DNA from: Methylocapsa acidiphila B2
Lineage (GTDB): Bacteria > Pseudomonadota > Alphaproteobacteria > Rhizobiales > Beijerinckiaceae
Direction of reading: 5' to 3'
Length of the DNA: 64,000 bases
Assembly (NCBI RefSeq): GCF_000427445.1
Contig: NZ_KE386496.1
Coordinates: forward strand, 62,001 to 126,000
Below are positions 26,344 through 35,818 of the stretch, piece after piece; positions within the stretch are counted from its first letter, which is position 1, and each line of letters begins with the position of its first letter. Made by a program: the position numbers and the translations under genes. Below the pieces are notes generated by a model. The model saw nothing but the letters and a program-made list of their open reading frames with translations. It did no database searches and was not told the origin of the DNA.

Positions 26344-27077
26344 AGGAAAGTGACGTCCGCCGCCGAGCGTTTGCGATGCCGCTGACCAGCCCGGCTTATC
26401 CGGTCGGTCCTTACCGCTTCGTCAACCGCGAATATATGATCATCACCTACCGCACGGATCTCGGGAAGCTGCGCGAGTTGGTTCCGGAGCCGCTGGAGGT
26501 TGATGAGCCTTTGGTGAAATTCGAATTCATCCGCATGCCCGACTCCACCGGATTCGGCGATTATACCGAGAGCGGGCAGGTCATCCCGGTCAGCTTCAAA
26601 GGGCGCAAAGGCGGCTACAGCCATTGCATGTTCCTCAACGACCATCCGCCGATCGCCGGCGGCCGCGAGCTTTGGGGATTTCCCAAGAAGCTCGCCGAGC
26701 CGACCCTGAGAGCCGAGATCGACACCCTCGTCGGGACGCTCGATTACGGCAGAGAGCGGATTGCCACCGGAACGATGGGCTATAAGCATAAGGAGGCTGA
26801 TCTCGCCGCGGTGAAGACCTCGTTGCTCGCGCCGAATTTTCTGCTGAAGATCATCCCGCATGTCGATGGGACGCCGCGAATTTGCGAGATCGTCGAATAT
26901 TACCTGACCGACGTCGATCTCAAGGGCGCGTGGACCGGGCCGGGATCGCTCACGCTCACGTCGCATGCCTTGGCGCCGCTCGCCGAATTGCCCGTGCTGG
27001 AGGTCGTGTCAGCGACGCATATTCTCGCCGATCTCACCTTAGGGCTCGGCAAGGTTGCGCATGATTATCTGGCCTGA
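26340..27077 (+). CDS. adc: acetoacetate decarboxylase family protein
   Basis: 245 residues, full length. Family signature '[14 protein letters not shown]' with the Schiff-base lysine region and '[22 protein letters not shown]'. The enzyme decarboxylates acetoacetate to acetone and CO2 through a Lys imine. It is translationally coupled to the patatin gene upstream. Together they may take part in storage-polymer or ketone-body turnover, which is inference. Confidence 0.9.
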   Translation: MKESDVRRRAFAMPLTSPAYPVGPYRFVNREYMIITYRTDLGKLRELVPEPLEVDEPLVKFEFIRMPDSTGFGDYTESGQVIPVSFKGRKGGYSHCMFLNDHPPIAGGRELWGFPKKLAEPTLRAEIDTLVGTLDYGRERIATGTMGYKHKEADLAAVKTSLLAPNFLLKIIPHVDGTPRICEIVEYYLTDVDLKGAWTGPGSLTLTSHALAPLAELPVLEVVSATHILADLTLGLGKVAHDYLA

Positions 27078-27104
27078 GCGCCACAGCGGATGAAGACTCT
27101 GGGA

Positions 27105-27125
27105 CGACCGGCTTTGGGCCGGTCG
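27105..27125. terminator. hairpin between convergent genes
   Basis: Perfect 8-bp stem CGACCGGC (27105-27112) / GCCGGTCG (27118-27125) with a 5-base loop, 28 bases after the adc stop and before the end of the convergent small exported gene. There is no T-run, so it may work with Rho or not at all. Confidence 0.45.
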
Positions 27126-27175
27126 CTCCGAAATGACCGTCGTCTAGCCACCCGCCGCGTCGCAGCGGTCGGGCC

Positions 27176-27475
27176 TCAGCAATTGCTGCAAATGCCCCTC
27201 CGCAGGATGCGATCGTCCCGATCATGAATTTGCCGGCCGCCGCCGCTCGGAGCATCGCCTGACAAACCGGGATGCGGGACGGTCCCGCCGCTCTTGGTCA
27301 GATAAGGCGCGTTGGCCAAGCTGCGCCCTGTCGTAAGTGGGGCCGACGCGTCTTGCGCCATTTCGGCAGGCGCATCCACGCCCTCCGCTGCGAGGCCGAC
27401 GCCCGCGCCAAAAGTCACGGCATCGATAACAATCGCGCCGACAACAATGGCCCCAAAAGCCAAAATCTTATTCAT
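27176..27475 (-). CDS. small exported hypothetical protein
   Basis: 99 residues. Hydrophobic N-terminus 'MNKILAFGAIVVGAIVIDAVTFGAGVGLAAEG' reads as a signal peptide or anchor. The mature part is small and polar and ends 'DRDDRILRRGICSNC' with two Cys that could form a disulfide or metal site. AGGGGGG lies upstream of ATG 27475. No function assigned. Confidence 0.6.
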   Translation of the reverse strand: MNKILAFGAIVVGAIVIDAVTFGAGVGLAAEGVDAPAEMAQDASAPLTTGRSLANAPYLTKSGGTVPHPGLSGDAPSGGGRQIHDRDDRILRRGICSNC

Positions 27476-27690
27476 GTTCGCCCCCCTTGCTCGCGAACAA
27501 AGCTAAAAACCGGCGGTCAACATTGCAAGTGGCGATAAGTTGCAGGGGCTGGCGCTGACTCGCCGGTTTTCTGCAAATATTTCGCTATTTTTCACTAATC
27601 CCTTCGGACAGTCGGGCGCCGCGGTCTATGCAGCTGGCGAAAGCGCGTGCGCTTGCAACCAAAAGTCGCGGTATCGGCTGCTGTCTGCGG

Positions 27691-29331
27691 TCATTGGCCG
27701 CGCGGCGCGGGCGTCTGAAATTCGAGAGTCAGCGCCTTGGCGGAATAATGCGAGGCGTCCGTCTTGCCTGCGCAAGCTTCGCGGGAGAACATGATCAGAT
27801 GATGGGCGACGAGGCCGACGCTCAGGATCGGCTCGATCTGGCCGCGCAGCAGGCGAGGCAAGACGAATCTCCAGAATGCGCACCGATAGTCGCCGCGAAC
27901 GCCGACTTTCCATAAGAGGCTCGACAGGATCACGAGCGCCTTGCGGATGTTGCGCGGCGACAGGCGCTGCCGGCTCTTTGGCCGCTCGAGCCGGTACGGC
28001 CTCGTCTCGCGCATTTGATATTCATAGCGGGCGAACAGCGTCTCCGGGCGATAGGCTCTGTCCATGCAATTGCGCCACATGGCGAGCACCTCGTCATAGG
28101 GCAGCTTGAAGCCGACATTCGATTCGCGCCCTGCGTCGTCCGGGCGCAGACGATCTTCCCGCCGGAGCCGATCCCATAGGGGCGTGCGCGGGAGGGCTTG
28201 CAGCAGATTGATGGTCGCCATGGGAATCTTCGATTGCTCGAGGAAGTCCAGAATTCGCTCGCCGGTGTCGCTCGTATCGGTGTCGAGACCGATGATGATC
28301 CCCGAAACGACCTCCATTCCGCATCGATTGATGGCGCGCACCGCGTCCAGGATCGGCAGAGCCATATTATGCGCCTTGTCGATGGCCCTCAGGGCCTCCG
28401 GCTCTGGCGTTTCGACGCCGCAGAAAATCGTGTCGAAGGCGGCCTCGCGCATGAGTTCGAGGATTTCCGGAGAGCGCGCAATATTGAGCGTCGCCTCGCA
28501 GGAGAAGCTGACGGCGTAGCCGTTGCGCTTCTGCCAATCGATGAGATGGGGCAAGAGCTCGCGAAGCGCGCGCCTGTTGGCGACGAAATTATCGTCGACG
28601 AAATAGATCGAGCCGTTGACGCCGCAGGCGACGAGCTTGTCGAGCTCGCCGAGGATCTGGGCTGGGCTTTTCAGACGCGCGACCCGGCCGTAAAGGCCGG
28701 GGATGTCGCAGAATTCGCAGGTGTAAGGGCAGCCGCTCGAAAATTGGATGCTGCCGAGAAAATAGCGGTCGATCCTGGCGAGTTCATAGGCGGGCGGCGG
28801 AAAATCGGCGAGGTCGCGGCGGAGGGTCGTCGTCAGAACGATCTGGGCCTCGGGGCGCGCCGCGTCGCGGGCGAGATGAGCAATCAGGGCGTCGGTCGCG
28901 TCGCCGAGCTCGCCGACGTGCAGATAATCGAAATCCGGATAAAGCTCGGGGCAGGCTGAGACGGAAGGGCCGCCGAGCGCGACGGGCTTGTCATGCTCAT
29001 GAGCCCTGGCGCGAATATCCTCCATTTGCCGGCGCTGGATGTGCATTCCGCTGACGAGCACGGCATCGGCCCAGGCGAAATCCAGATCGCTCGCGCGCTC
29101 CATGTTTTCGTCGATGAACCTGACGTCCCAATGTTTCGGAAGAATCGCGGCGATGACCAGCAAGCCTTGCGGCGGCATGAAGGCGCTGACGCCGTCGGTC
29201 AGCGGATACGCGTGCTCGAACGTTCCAAAAGACGGGACATAGCGGGGGAAGACGCAAAGGATGCGCCTCTTCACATCAATGACCGGCGCATCGACGAGGC
29301 GACAGATTTGAGCCGGCGTGACTTGAGCCAT
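27691..29331 (-). CDS. hpnP: B12-binding radical SAM protein, hopanoid C-2 methylase type
   Basis: 546 residues. N-terminal cobalamin-binding domain ('RILCVFPRYVPSFGTFEHAYPL', 'FMPPQGLLVIAAILPKHW'). Radical SAM core with C-x3-C-x2-C in 'FSSGCPYTCEFCDIPGLYG' (about 200-220). The C-terminal DUF4070 region ends '...LIMFSREACAGKTDASHYS'. From memory the protein follows HpnP of Rhodopseudomonas over its full length; HpnP puts the 2-methyl group on hopanoids using SAM and cobalamin. A paralogous enzyme of the same family cannot be excluded. Other hopanoid genes are not in the window. Confidence 0.8.
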   Translation of the reverse strand: MAQVTPAQICRLVDAPVIDVKRRILCVFPRYVPSFGTFEHAYPLTDGVSAFMPPQGLLVIAAILPKHWDVRFIDENMERASDLDFAWADAVLVSGMHIQRRQMEDIRARAHEHDKPVALGGPSVSACPELYPDFDYLHVGELGDATDALIAHLARDAARPEAQIVLTTTLRRDLADFPPPAYELARIDRYFLGSIQFSSGCPYTCEFCDIPGLYGRVARLKSPAQILGELDKLVACGVNGSIYFVDDNFVANRRALRELLPHLIDWQKRNGYAVSFSCEATLNIARSPEILELMREAAFDTIFCGVETPEPEALRAIDKAHNMALPILDAVRAINRCGMEVVSGIIIGLDTDTSDTGERILDFLEQSKIPMATINLLQALPRTPLWDRLRREDRLRPDDAGRESNVGFKLPYDEVLAMWRNCMDRAYRPETLFARYEYQMRETRPYRLERPKSRQRLSPRNIRKALVILSSLLWKVGVRGDYRCAFWRFVLPRLLRGQIEPILSVGLVAHHLIMFSREACAGKTDASHYSAKALTLEFQTPAPRGQ

Positions 29332-29665
29332 TTTTTGCGCCCCGGAAGCTGGTCCGCTCTAGACAATGCTAGTCTTTATTCATCCCGTTATGAAGAATTA
29401 ATCGGTCGAAAAGGCGGCGGTCCGCGATCGAAGCCTGCGCATTGGATGGCGAAGCCGAGGGTGAGCCTAAGATCCCGCGCCTAGGATCCACGGAAGCTTC
29501 GCCCGCGGCGATCGTGGCGGAAGCTTTGCGCCGGCGGTGGGAACTTCCTTGAGCAAAAGACAAAATTCGGTAATTTGGCGCCATTTCAGGGAGTCATTGA
29601 GCGTCAAACGAATTGCCTGCAGCTTTTGCGAGTCGATGATCAAATCAGCGAGACGAAATTTTTAT
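29332..29665. other. 334-base gap between divergent genes
   Basis: Lies between hpnP (minus) and the RND adaptor (plus). It is AT-richer at 29360-29400, directly upstream of hpnP, where a promoter is expected; no clear -35/-10 pair or operator could be assigned. Confidence 0.35.
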
Positions 29666-30652
29666 ATGAACGCCACCGAATTCGTTCCGCGACGTCTCGC
29701 CGCCGCGCGTCTCCTGATGTCGCTTCTTGTCTTCGTTTGCTGCGGTCACCGTCCACAAGCCGGCGAGTCCGCTAAAACGTCCGAGGCGTCGGCGGGAGAG
29801 GCCTGGAGCGCGCCCGGGCTGCCGGTCATCGTGGCCGCGGCCGCGCCCGCCTGCTTTTCGGCCTCGGTTAGGGCGACGGGGCTGCTGGCGCCGCGCGCCG
29901 AGGCGGTCGCCGGCGCCGCGCTCGACGGATTCGAGATTGCGGAGATTTTCGTCGCGGAGGGGGACTTCGTGCGGGAAGGTCAGGCGCTCGCGCGCTTGTC
30001 CCGTCTGCCGGGCGAAGGAATCACCCCCGCTCGAAACGCCGGAGCCTTGCCGCCGGCTTCGGTCACCCTGCAATCGCCCGCCGCCGGTTCGGTGATCAAA
30101 TCGGCCGCACGAAGAGGCGCGGCGGCCTCGCTGCGCGGCGAGCCTTTGTTTCGTCTGGCGATCGACGGGGTAATCGAGGTTGACGCCGAAGTGTCGAGCA
30201 TCGATCTCGCCGCGATCAAACCGGGCCAATCGGCGCGAATTGAAGCCGAGCCAGGGCAGGGTTTGACCGGCCGCGTGCGCAAGGTCGGGGCCGAGGTCGA
30301 TCCGGTCACGCAGATGGGACATGTGCGCGTGGAAATTCCAGCCGACTCCGGCTTGCGCGCCGGGCGCTTCGTCCGCGCCACGATCGACGCGCGGCAGAGC
30401 TGCGGCATTTCGGTGCCCCGAGCGGCCGTTCTCTACAAGACCGAGGGCACCAGCGTCCAGGTCGTGCGCGAGGATCGGATTGAGACGATTCCGGTCAGGA
30501 TCGGCCTGACCAGCGACCGCGACGCCGAGATTGCGGAGGGCCTGCAGGCCGGCGAACTCGTCGTAGCTAACGGCGGCGCTTCGCTCAGAGACGGCGACCG
30601 GGTCTTCGCCGTCGTCTCGCGCGGCGGGGATTTGTCGGCAGGGCGGCGCTGA
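29666..30652 (+). CDS. RND efflux periplasmic adaptor (membrane fusion protein)
   Basis: 328 residues. A signal sequence 'LAAARLLMSLLVFVCCG' with a Cys suggests a lipoprotein. Lipoyl halves around 65-145 ('ASVRATGLLAPRAEAVAGAALDGFEIAEIFVAEGDFVREGQALARL', 'LQSPAAGSVI'), then a barrel domain ('EVSSIDLAAIKPGQSARIEAEPG'). The coiled-coil hairpin is very short. ATG 29666 was chosen as the first start before the signal peptide. Its stop overlaps the transporter start (TGATG). Confidence 0.85.
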   Translation: MNATEFVPRRLAAARLLMSLLVFVCCGHRPQAGESAKTSEASAGEAWSAPGLPVIVAAAAPACFSASVRATGLLAPRAEAVAGAALDGFEIAEIFVAEGDFVREGQALARLSRLPGEGITPARNAGALPPASVTLQSPAAGSVIKSAARRGAAASLRGEPLFRLAIDGVIEVDAEVSSIDLAAIKPGQSARIEAEPGQGLTGRVRKVGAEVDPVTQMGHVRVEIPADSGLRAGRFVRATIDARQSCGISVPRAAVLYKTEGTSVQVVREDRIETIPVRIGLTSDRDAEIAEGLQAGELVVANGGASLRDGDRVFAVVSRGGDLSAGRR

Positions 30653-33600
30653 TGGCGATCAATGTCTCTGCCTGGTCGATCAGACATCCCCTGCCGGCCA
30701 TCGTGTTCGCCCTGGTGAGCCTCGCCCTCGGCGTCGCGAGCTTTAGGAATCTGCCGATCACGCTGCTTCCGAATGTCGATCAGCCGATCATCACCGTGGT
30801 CATCGCTCAATTTGGCGCGGCGCCAGCCGAGCTCGAAATGCAGGTGACGAAACCGGTCGAGGACGCCGTATCGGGCGTGGAAGGCGTGCGACACATCATG
30901 TCGCAGGTCACCGATGGGGTGTCGACGACCACGATCAGCCTGGCTCTCGACGCCAACACGGATCGAGCGCTGAACGATGTGAAGGATGCAATCACGCGCA
31001 TCCGCGGCAATCTCTCGCGGAGCATCAACGAGCCCTTGATCCGGCAGGTCGGGGTCGTCGGCTCCAGCATCGTCACCTATGCCGCGATCGCCCCGGCCAA
31101 GACGCCGGAAGAGCTTTCAAATTTCGTCGACGAGGTGGTCAAGCGCAAGCTCTTGGAAATTCGCGGCGTAGGCAATGTCGAGCGGGTCGGCGGCGCCGAC
31201 CGCGAGATCTTAATATCGTTGAATCCCGCGCGGCTCGAAGCTTTCGGTCTGACCGCTTCGGACGTCAGCAGGCGTCTGCGCGGCAATAATCTCGATCTGA
31301 CCGGAGGCCGCGCCGAGCTCGGCGGCGAGGATCAGTCGATCCGCACCATCGCCGGCGCCCGCACCATCGAGGAGCTTGCCGGCACGACATTGGCGCTCCC
31401 GCGCGGCGGGCAGGTGCGGCTCGACGATCTCGGCGTCGTGACGGACGCCATCGCGGAGTCGCGAACATTCGCGCGGCTCGACGGGCAGCCGATCGTCGCC
31501 TTCAGCATTCAGCGCTCGAAAGGCGCGAGCGACGTTGCGGTCGCCGCCGAGGTCCAGAAGCGCATCGACGCGCTTGCCTTGTCCCATCCCGATGTCTCGC
31601 TCGAGGTAATCGACAGCTCGGTCGCCTACACAAAGGGCAATTACCACGCCGCGATGAGCACTCTGTTTGAAGGCGCGGCGCTGGCGGTGATCGTCGTCTT
31701 CGTGTTCCTGCGCGACCTCCGCGCCACATTGATCGCAGCCGTCGCCCTGCCTTTGTCGATCATCCCGGCCTTCTTCGTGATGGACGCGCTCGGCTTTTCC
31801 TTGAACCTGGTGAGCCTTCTGGCGATCACGCTGGCGACCGGCATTCTGGTCGACGATGCGATCGTCGAGATCGAGAATATCGTCCGCCATATTCGCATGG
31901 GCAAATCGGCCTATCAGGCGGCGATCGACGCGGCCGATGAAATCGGCTTGGCGGTCATCGCGATCAGCTTGACGATCGTCGCGGTCTTCGCGCCGGTCAG
32001 CTTCATGAACAATATCGCCGGCCAATATTTCAAGCAGTTTGGACTGACGGTCTCGGCGGAGGTCATTTTCTCGCTTCTCGCCGCGCGTCTCATCACGCCA
32101 ATGCTGGCCGCATATTTTTTGAAGTCGCGCGGACGCGAGGAAAGGGCCGAGAGCGCCGCGACCCGGCGCTATGGCCGCCTCGTCAAATGGTCGGTTGAGA
32201 ACCGCTATCAGACGGTGGCGATCGGCGTCGTTCTTTTTGTTCTGTCGATCCTCAGCACGAAGCTCCTCGGCACCGATTTCCAGCCGATCCAGGACTCTGG
32301 ACGCTCGCATCTGGCGATCGAGCTGCCGTCCGGCTCGACCTTGGTCGAAACGCAAAACGTCACCGACGCCATCGCCCGTCGCTTGCGCCAGCGTGCCGAG
32401 ATAACCCATGTCTTCATCAATGGCGGCCATATTCCGCCGAGCACGACCGATGTGCGCAAGGCGGAATTAATCCTGAACTACTTGCCGCGATCCCAGCGCA
32501 AGGCGAGCGTGCACGAGCTCGAGGCCGAGATCCGCACGGAGCTCGCCGAAGTTCCAGACATCCGCAGCTGGTTCGTCGACGATTACGGCCAGCGGCCGGT
32601 GTCCTATGTCGTGACCGGTCCCGATTCGACGACGGTGGCGGATTTCGCGGCCACGTTGGCGACCGAGATGAAGCGCATCCCTTTGCTCGCTAATGTCGTC
32701 GCCTCGACGTCCCTGCAGCGACCGGAGCTCATCATCAAGCCATACCGCGACCTCGCCGCGCGCCTCGGCGTTTCGACGGAGGGGTTGTCGGAGACGCTGC
32801 GGATCGCGACCATTGGAGACGTCGGGCCGGCGCTCGCCAAGTTTGACGCCGGCGATAGGCTGGTTCCAATCCGCGCCCAGCTCGAAGCCGGCGCGCGCGC
32901 CAATCTTCAGGTGCTCGAGAATATCAGGGTGCCGACCGGCGCCGGGGGCTCGGTTCCCTTGCGCACCATCGCCCATATCGCGCTCGGCCAAGGCGAGGCG
33001 AGCATCGATCGCTTCGACCGCGAGCGCCAGGCGACGATCCAGGCGGATCTCGCTCCGGGCGCGACGCTGAGCGAGGCCGAGGCCGAAATCTACAACCTGC
33101 CCTCGATGCAGCACCCGCCCCACGGGATCAAGATCGCCAAATCCGGCGACGCCGAGGCCATGGCCGAATTATTCGACGGCTTCGCGCAGGCGATGCGCAG
33201 CGGGTTGCTGATGGTCTATGCCGTGCTCGTCATTCTATTCGCGAGCTTCCTGCAGCCCGTCACCATTCTATTCTCGCTGCCGCTGTCTATCGGCGGCGCT
33301 ATTTTGGGCTTGTTGCTGACGGGTCGGCCGATGAGCATGCCCGTCATCATCGGCATACTCATGCTGATGGGAATCGTGACCAAGAACGCGATCATGCTGG
33401 TTGATTTCTCCATCGACGCGATGGCGAGCGGCATGGACCGGACGCTCGCCATCGTCGAGGCTGGCAAGAAGCGCGCGAGGCCGATCGTCATGACCACGAT
33501 CGCGATGGTCGCCGGCATGCTTCCCAGCGCCTTCGCCATCGGCGCCGGAGGCGAGTTCCGTTCACCCATGGCGATCGCGGTCATCGGCGGCCTCATTGTC

Positions 33601-33786
33601 TCCACGCTGCTCTCGCTGCTTTTCGTCCCCGCATTCTTCGCCATGATGGATGACGTTGGGCTTGGGATCGGGGGCCTGTGGCGGCGCTTCATCGTCGAGC
33701 GGATGAGCGCGGACAAGGCGACGGTGGAAGAGTCCGACGACGCGGCGGCGAAACCGCCCGGTTCCGTCGGCCGGCCGGCGGAATAG
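30652..33786 (+). CDS. RND multidrug efflux transporter, HAE1 family
   Basis: 1044 residues, normal size. 'IRHPLPAIVFALVSLALGVASF' is the first membrane helix. 'TGILVDDAIVEIENIVRHI' in TM4 carries the proton-relay Asp pair. A duplicated arrangement of six-helix bundles and two large periplasmic loops is present, as in AcrB. It pumps organic compounds out across both membranes with the adaptor encoded just upstream. No outer-membrane channel gene follows, so a TolC-like protein must be shared. Confidence 0.95.
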   Translation: MAINVSAWSIRHPLPAIVFALVSLALGVASFRNLPITLLPNVDQPIITVVIAQFGAAPAELEMQVTKPVEDAVSGVEGVRHIMSQVTDGVSTTTISLALDANTDRALNDVKDAITRIRGNLSRSINEPLIRQVGVVGSSIVTYAAIAPAKTPEELSNFVDEVVKRKLLEIRGVGNVERVGGADREILISLNPARLEAFGLTASDVSRRLRGNNLDLTGGRAELGGEDQSIRTIAGARTIEELAGTTLALPRGGQVRLDDLGVVTDAIAESRTFARLDGQPIVAFSIQRSKGASDVAVAAEVQKRIDALALSHPDVSLEVIDSSVAYTKGNYHAAMSTLFEGAALAVIVVFVFLRDLRATLIAAVALPLSIIPAFFVMDALGFSLNLVSLLAITLATGILVDDAIVEIENIVRHIRMGKSAYQAAIDAADEIGLAVIAISLTIVAVFAPVSFMNNIAGQYFKQFGLTVSAEVIFSLLAARLITPMLAAYFLKSRGREERAESAATRRYGRLVKWSVENRYQTVAIGVVLFVLSILSTKLLGTDFQPIQDSGRSHLAIELPSGSTLVETQNVTDAIARRLRQRAEITHVFINGGHIPPSTTDVRKAELILNYLPRSQRKASVHELEAEIRTELAEVPDIRSWFVDDYGQRPVSYVVTGPDSTTVADFAATLATEMKRIPLLANVVASTSLQRPELIIKPYRDLAARLGVSTEGLSETLRIATIGDVGPALAKFDAGDRLVPIRAQLEAGARANLQVLENIRVPTGAGGSVPLRTIAHIALGQGEASIDRFDRERQATIQADLAPGATLSEAEAEIYNLPSMQHPPHGIKIAKSGDAEAMAELFDGFAQAMRSGLLMVYAVLVILFASFLQPVTILFSLPLSIGGAILGLLLTGRPMSMPVIIGILMLMGIVTKNAIMLVDFSIDAMASGMDRTLAIVEAGKKRARPIVMTTIAMVAGMLPSAFAIGAGGEFRSPMAIAVIGGLIVSTLLSLLFVPAFFAMMDDVGLGIGGLWRRFIVERMSADKATVEESDDAAAKPPGSVGRPAE

Positions 33787-33806
33787 CGATCAGATCGGGA
33801 TATGCT

Positions 33807-34724
33807 CTAGTTCGAGCTCCGCTGTTCGGCGATGTAGTCGACGAAGGCGCGCAATGGCGTCGGCATCAACCTGCTGGAGAAGTAGAGTCTTGGCCCATCG
33901 AATTCAGGCCACCAGTCTGCCAGGACGGGGATGAGCGCGCCGCTTGCAAGATGCGGATCGAGCCAATTGCGAAAGGTATGAAGCAGCCCATGTCCCGCAA
34001 GAGCTAGATCCATTGCAGCCGAGGCGCCTGCCGCGCCGATGGTGACGCGAGCCGGCGGGTCGACGATTAAACTCTTGCCTCCCTTTTTGAACTCCCATTG
34101 GGCGATGGCGCCGCTCGCGAAGCGCACGCGGATGCACGCGTGCTTCAGGACATCCCGAGGATGCTTCGGGCCGCCGTGAATTTTCAAGTAATCTGGAGAC
34201 GCCGCCAGAGCGCCGAATTGCCGGCGTGGGCCGATCGGAACCGCGATCATGTCCTGCGCAAGGTGCTCGCCGTAGCGAATGCCGGCGTCGCAGCCCTTCG
34301 CATTGATGTCGACGAGCCGATCGTCGACCAACACCTCAATCTGAACTTCTGGGTGGAGGTTGAGAAAGCCGTCAATCAGAGGCGGCAGAATGTCGACCAT
34401 CACCGCGCCCGGCGCGTTGAGCTTGAGCGAGCCTCGCACCCGGCCCTGCGAACTCGCGGCGTCGTGAAGCGCGGCCCTCGCTTCGGCCATGACTGGCTCG
34501 ATGCGCTTTGCGAGCGCGCGGCCGGCTTCCGTGAGTTGAACGCTCCGCGTCGTGCGGATGAACAATGGCGCGCCCAACTGCTTCTCCAGCCGCGAGATTG
34601 TGTCGCTAGCCGTGGAAGGGGAGACGCCGAGCCAGCGCGACGCCGCGCGAAATCCTCCGCCTCGGACGACAGCCAAGAACACTGAGAGATCGTCCAAGGA
34701 CGCGAAGAATTTATTGTTCGGCAT
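33807..34724 (-). CDS. LysR-family transcriptional regulator
   Basis: 305 residues from ATG 34724. HTH in 'FRAASRWLGVSPSTASDTISRLEKQLGAPLF' (about 20-50), then the periplasmic-binding-like effector domain. Transcribed away from the aldo-keto reductase gene, the classical LysR-target arrangement. A longer start at 34763 is possible; neither has a strong ribosome site. A perfect palindrome overlaps the chosen start codon. Confidence 0.9.
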   Translation of the reverse strand: MPNNKFFASLDDLSVFLAVVRGGGFRAASRWLGVSPSTASDTISRLEKQLGAPLFIRTTRSVQLTEAGRALAKRIEPVMAEARAALHDAASSQGRVRGSLKLNAPGAVMVDILPPLIDGFLNLHPEVQIEVLVDDRLVDINAKGCDAGIRYGEHLAQDMIAVPIGPRRQFGALAASPDYLKIHGGPKHPRDVLKHACIRVRFASGAIAQWEFKKGGKSLIVDPPARVTIGAAGASAAMDLALAGHGLLHTFRNWLDPHLASGALIPVLADWWPEFDGPRLYFSSRLMPTPLRAFVDYIAEQRSSN

Positions 34725-34733
34725 ACCGAACAA
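34714..34733. promoter_or_regulatory. candidate LysR operator
   Basis: TTGTTCGG (34714-34721), CATA, CCGAACAA (34726-34733): a perfect 8-bp inverted repeat of the T-N11-A LysR type. It overlaps the ATG of the LysR gene and lies 71 bases before the aldo-keto reductase start. Binding here could repress the regulator itself and activate the reductase. Confidence 0.55.
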
Positions 34734-34804
34734 ACTATTCGGTCTCGCCTTGATTGTCGACATTCTGCCGATCAGTCATGTCTTCAGGCAAAGGAGATTC
34801 CATC

Positions 34805-35677
34805 ATGACTGATAACTGTCCCGCAGCGGCCGCAGGCCGCTTGACCTTTTCCGGCTCCTCTATCTCGGTCAATCGAATGGGCTTCGGAGCGATGCAGCTT
34901 GCGGGTCCGAACGTATTTGGCGAGCCGAAGGAGGCGGATGAGGCCCGCGCCGTTCTGCGGGAGGCGCTGCGCCAAGGCGTGGACCATATCGACACGAGCG
35001 ACTTTTACGGCCCGCGCGTGACGAACCGACTGATCCGAGAGGCGCTTTACCCCTATCCGAAAGGGCTCACGCTCGTGACGAAGATTGGCGTTCGGCGCGA
35101 CGATAGCGGCGCTTGGATCCGCGATCGCGGCGAGGCGTTTCTGCGTAAGTCGGTTGAGGAAAATCTAGAGCGCCTTGGTCTCGAGCGCTTGGCCATCGTC
35201 AATTTGCGTATGGGCGGTCCCGAGGACGACATAGCTGCGCCGATGCGCGCGATGCGGCGCATGCAAGATGAGCGGTTGCTCGACCACATTGGCGTCAGCG
35301 TCGTTGATGCGACGCAACTGCGCATCGCGCGGGATATTGCGCCGGTCGTTTGCGTTCAAAACCACTATAATCTGGTTCATCGATCCGACGACGTGATGAT
35401 CGACGCGTTGGCCGAGGACGGAATCGCTTATGTTCCATATTTTCCATTGGGCGGCTTCACCCCGTTGCAGGCGAAGGAATTGAGCAGGGTTGCCGATGAG
35501 ATCGGACAGTCGCCACAAGGCGTCGCGCTGGCGTGGCTGCTCCAGCGCAGCCCCAATATCTTACTCATCCCTGGAACTTCTCGCCGCGCGCATCTGCACG
35601 ACAATATCGCCGCCGCGCGATTGAAATTGAGAGATGACCACATAGCCCGCCTGAACGCCATAGGCTCCTGGCGATGA
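34805..35677 (+). CDS. aldo/keto reductase family oxidoreductase
   Basis: 290 residues. AKR barrel with 'RMGFGAMQLAG' at the start, the catalytic Asp/Tyr region 'VDHIDTSDFYGPRVTN', 'VTKIGVRRD' with the catalytic Lys, and a C-terminal NADP site 'SPNILLIPGTSRRAHLHDNIAA'. It reduces aldehydes or ketones; substrate unknown. AAAGGAG precedes ATG 34805, which is why the upstream starts are rejected. Probably regulated by the divergent LysR gene. Confidence 0.92.
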   Translation: MTDNCPAAAAGRLTFSGSSISVNRMGFGAMQLAGPNVFGEPKEADEARAVLREALRQGVDHIDTSDFYGPRVTNRLIREALYPYPKGLTLVTKIGVRRDDSGAWIRDRGEAFLRKSVEENLERLGLERLAIVNLRMGGPEDDIAAPMRAMRRMQDERLLDHIGVSVVDATQLRIARDIAPVVCVQNHYNLVHRSDDVMIDALAEDGIAYVPYFPLGGFTPLQAKELSRVADEIGQSPQGVALAWLLQRSPNILLIPGTSRRAHLHDNIAAARLKLRDDHIARLNAIGSWR

Positions 35678-35818
35678 AGGAGGTTCCAACGAGGCCGCTC
35701 TTCCGACATGGCGATCCGGCCGATGCGCTCGATTCCGACGCAGGGGCCGTCGACCAATAAATCCAATGAGCTGTAGGATCGATTCCGATGATGCGCGTCA
35801 TTTTCCAGAGTCGAACGA

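Noticed and set aside
31210-32430. Long minus-strand frame opposite the RND transporter
   Set aside because: Antisense shadow of a clear HAE1 transporter; composition is that of reversed codons.
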